NCBI RefSeq assembly: GCF_007859675.1
Contig: NZ_CP042305.1
Location: 4,030,001 to 4,094,000 of the forward strand
Length of the DNA: 64,000 nucleotides
Direction of reading: 5' to 3'
Source of the DNA: Humibacter ginsenosidimutans
GTDB taxonomy: Bacteria; Actinomycetota; Actinomycetes; Actinomycetales; Microbacteriaceae
In this document: in pieces, positions 62,416 to 64,000 of the stretch
How positions within the stretch are numbered: position 1 is the stretch's first letter
Layout: every line of letters begins with the position of its first letter
Notes under the pieces: generated by a model
Databases searched by the model: none
Told to the model about the DNA's origin: nothing
The model's input: only the letters and a program-made list of their open reading frames with translations
Translations under genes and position numbers: made by a program

Positions 62416-62477
62416 GATGATCTCCCGGTGGATAGTGCTCGTGGGTCCGGTGCATGCGAGCGCCGGTGCTGCAAGAC

Positions 62478-62506
62478 AGCGTAGGCGCCGGGCATCCGGG
62501 CCTCAA
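62478..62506 (-). promoter_or_regulatory. Promoter of metY
   Basis: Minus strand: -35 TTGAGG (62506-62501), 17-nt spacer, -10 TACGCT (62483-62478). The transcript would start near 62471, giving a leader of about 55 nt, too short for a typical SAM riboswitch. Confidence 0.65.
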
Positions 62507-62528
62507 AACAGTCGAAATGCGGCGTAAC

Positions 62529-63662
62529 TCAGCGTTTCGCGGTCACGAGTACGGTGCCGGGCGGAACCGGCACGTCGGGCGCTGCCGGCGGCGGCAGCTG
62601 GGCCAGCGCCTGCCGACGGAACAGCCATGGATAGTCCGGTTCGATCACCCAGTGGAACGCTCGCCTGATGAAGGGTTGCGACAGCAGAACGGAGATGCCG
62701 ACCGACAGCACGATCACGCCTGCCAACACCCAGCTCGGCTTGTGACCGTCGAGCAGCCCGAACTGCCGCAACGGGTAGAGGAAGAAGCTGTGCAGCAGAT
62801 AGATGTACATGGTCGCGGCGCCCCAGGCGGTGAACATCGTGCGGCGACGTGGCACCAGCGCGAGAAAGGCCAGCGTCAGCAGTGCTCCGACGCCGATCAT
62901 CAGCAGCCGAACCGCGCCCGCCCACCATTGGTCGTAGCCGAACGAGTCGTACTGCTCGTCGTAGAGCAGGAACCGGCGGATGAGCAGGTCGCGCCAGAGA
63001 CCGATGTGGGCGCCCAGGAAGAGCAACACGAGACCGAACAGCACGATGGAGCCCGCGCGCCAGCGCCACGCCACCGCCGTCCGCAGCTGCAGCCACCGCT
63101 TCGTGATGCTCCAGTGCCGCAGCTTCCAGCCGAACACGAAGAACGGCAGCAGGCCTGCCGTTCTCGACAGCGCGAGCGTGCTGTCGACGTTGTCGAGGTA
63201 TCCGGCCGCGACGGAGATGAGGATTGCGAACACCAGCGGGTAGCGCAGCATCACCAGGTAGGGCAGCGCCACCCGCCACACGCCGAGGGCGATCAGGAAC
63301 CAGAGTGTCCAACTCGCGGTCGTGTAGTCGAGGCTGAGCTTTCCGGTGGCGGCCCAGTCGATCAGGCTCCACACCGTCTCGAAGATGACGTAGGGAAAGA
63401 CGATGTCGGTGAGCAGGCGCTTGAGGCCGCGGTAACCGGGCGGCTGCGCCTTCGCGAAGTAGCCGGACACGGTGACGAAGACCGGCACGTGAAAGAGGTA
63501 GATGAAGAGGTACAGCGTGTAGGCGGCATCCGAGTGGGCGATCAGCTTGAGGATGGCATGGCCGATCACGACCAGCGTGATGGCCAGCCAGCGTGCGTTG
63601 TCCCAGTAGGCGACACGAGCCTTACGTGGCGTCGTCGTCGCGATTCGTTCGGCGATCGTCAT
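62529..63662 (-). CDS. Acyltransferase family 3 membrane protein
   Basis: 377 residues, about ten helices. The AT3 catalytic His region is RWLAITLVVIGHAILKL near residue 38, followed by LFHVPVFVTVSGYFAKA and the conserved Arg/Glu loops. Related to OafA/WecH and to fucose-4-O-acetylase-like enzymes that O-acetylate surface glycans. ATG 63662 with GGAGGG upstream. A Pro-rich C-terminus (PPPAAPDVPVPPG) is cytoplasmic. Between metY and an SDR gene; no operon partner. Confidence 0.88.
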   Translation of the reverse strand: MTIAERIATTTPRKARVAYWDNARWLAITLVVIGHAILKLIAHSDAAYTLYLFIYLFHVPVFVTVSGYFAKAQPPGYRGLKRLLTDIVFPYVIFETVWSLIDWAATGKLSLDYTTASWTLWFLIALGVWRVALPYLVMLRYPLVFAILISVAAGYLDNVDSTLALSRTAGLLPFFVFGWKLRHWSITKRWLQLRTAVAWRWRAGSIVLFGLVLLFLGAHIGLWRDLLIRRFLLYDEQYDSFGYDQWWAGAVRLLMIGVGALLTLAFLALVPRRRTMFTAWGAATMYIYLLHSFFLYPLRQFGLLDGHKPSWVLAGVIVLSVGISVLLSQPFIRRAFHWVIEPDYPWLFRRQALAQLPPPAAPDVPVPPGTVLVTAKR

Positions 63663-63804
63663 CGCCCTCCACGCTAGAGCACCCCCGAATGGGGGATGCT
63701 CAGGTACGGCCGGGCTCGGGATGCCGCACCTGGGACGAGCGCGCAGGTCGCGGATGCCCACGCCGCGGTTTCCGTGCACCACGGGCCGCCTGCACAATGG
63801 AGGA

Positions 63805-64000
63805 ATGGCATCCAGGCGTGTGGTCGTGACCGGAGCGAGTTCGGGCATCGGCGCGGCGACCGTGCGAGAGTTCCGCAACAGAGGCTGGAACGTGGTCGCG
63901 GTGGCGCGTCGGGAAGACAGATTGCGCGCGCTCGCCGAAGAGACGGGAACGGGGTTCTTCGCCGCCGACGTCACCTCGCCGGCCGAGGTCGAGGCGTTGC
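63805..64000 (+). CDS. SDR family oxidoreductase (partial, runs off window end)
   Basis: First 65 residues only. RRVVVTGASSGIGAATVREF is the Rossmann nucleotide-binding motif (TGxxxGxG), followed by VVAVARREDRLRALAEE and an ADVTSPAEVEAL second motif. ATG 63805 is preceded by CACAAT 6 nt upstream and GGAGGA directly adjacent; leaderless initiation fits best. The rest lies outside the window. Confidence 0.9.
   Translation, partial: MASRRVVVTGASSGIGAATVREFRNRGWNVVAVARREDRLRALAEETGTGFFAADVTSPAEVEAL

Noticed and set aside
62416..62470. SAM- or SAH-type riboswitch in the metY leader
   Set aside because: The predicted leader is only about 55 nt and I find no matching conserved stems; a covariance-model search would decide.
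60794..62506. Open frame out of phase with metY on the same strand
   Set aside because: Arg/His/Pro-rich shadow translation; metY covers it with full family motifs.

Overview
The window is high-GC actinobacterial chromosome. The gene content points to Microbacteriaceae (Micrococcales): the mtrA-mtrB-lpqB locus, a WhiB1-type protein, a PdtaS-type kinase, a SigR/RsrA pair, the fused 2-oxoglutarate decarboxylase/E1 with an N-terminal E2-like domain, GuaB1, a DUF5719/DUF3499/ahcY cluster, and heavy use of GCATCC for Ala-Ser. It looks like core chromosome. I see no insertion sequence, prophage, CRISPR array, rRNA or tRNA gene.

Layout. 0-4 kb: the tail of an upstream protein, a frameshifted DUF5719 gene, a zincin-like protein, DUF3499 and ahcY. 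4-13 kb: a cell-envelope module (RDD and SpoIIM proteins, aquaporin, DUF58, MoxR ATPase, DUF4350, DUF4129 and a multi-pass membrane protein), much of it one minus-strand operon with 4-nt overlaps. 13-23 kb: mtrA-mtrB-lpqB, comF, hpf, secA and two conserved hypotheticals. 23.6-28.8 kb: a small HTH protein, an orphan CpaB/CpaE-like pair, pdtaS, whiB1 and a small membrane protein. 28.9-39.2 kb: bcp, rsgA-aroA, sigR-rsrA, a 48-residue small protein, sucA/kgd and guaB1. 39.2-41.3 kb: an SDR/NTF2-like/TetR locus with two matching operators. 41.3-46.5 kb: pepN and two DUF21-CBS (CorC/CNNM-type) membrane proteins preceded by a tiny leader ORF. 46.5-54.8 kb: AraC and MFS, an old-yellow-enzyme family oxidoreductase, HAD, nnrD, GT87, a thiamine-binding protein and a second MFS. 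54.8-59.6 kb: a three-gene sensory operon (kinase, kinase-like membrane protein, NarL-type regulator), then an ECF41 sigma factor divergent from a small membrane protein. 59.6-64 kb: metX and metY (direct sulfhydrylation route to homocysteine, complementing ahcY), an acyltransferase-3 protein and the start of an SDR gene.

Expression signals. Many genes lack a Shine-Dalgarno sequence and instead have a TAnnnT -10 hexamer ending 6-10 nt before the start codon, as expected for leaderless mRNAs. This pattern was used to choose several starts. Genes inside operons have SD sequences or ATGA/GTGA overlaps. Strong hairpins mark the ends of ahcY, spoIIM/aqp, hpf, secA, pdtaS/whiB1, sucA and metY.

Most notable observation: a 26-codon, apparently leaderless ORF (44024-44104) starting Met-Asp-Asp-Pro-Pro sits under a perfect TATAAT box, 5 nt upstream of a CorC/CNNM-type gene. 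The acidic-proline start resembles leader peptides such as MgtL that sense Mg2+ through ribosome destabilisation, so this may be an undescribed magnesium-responsive leader.
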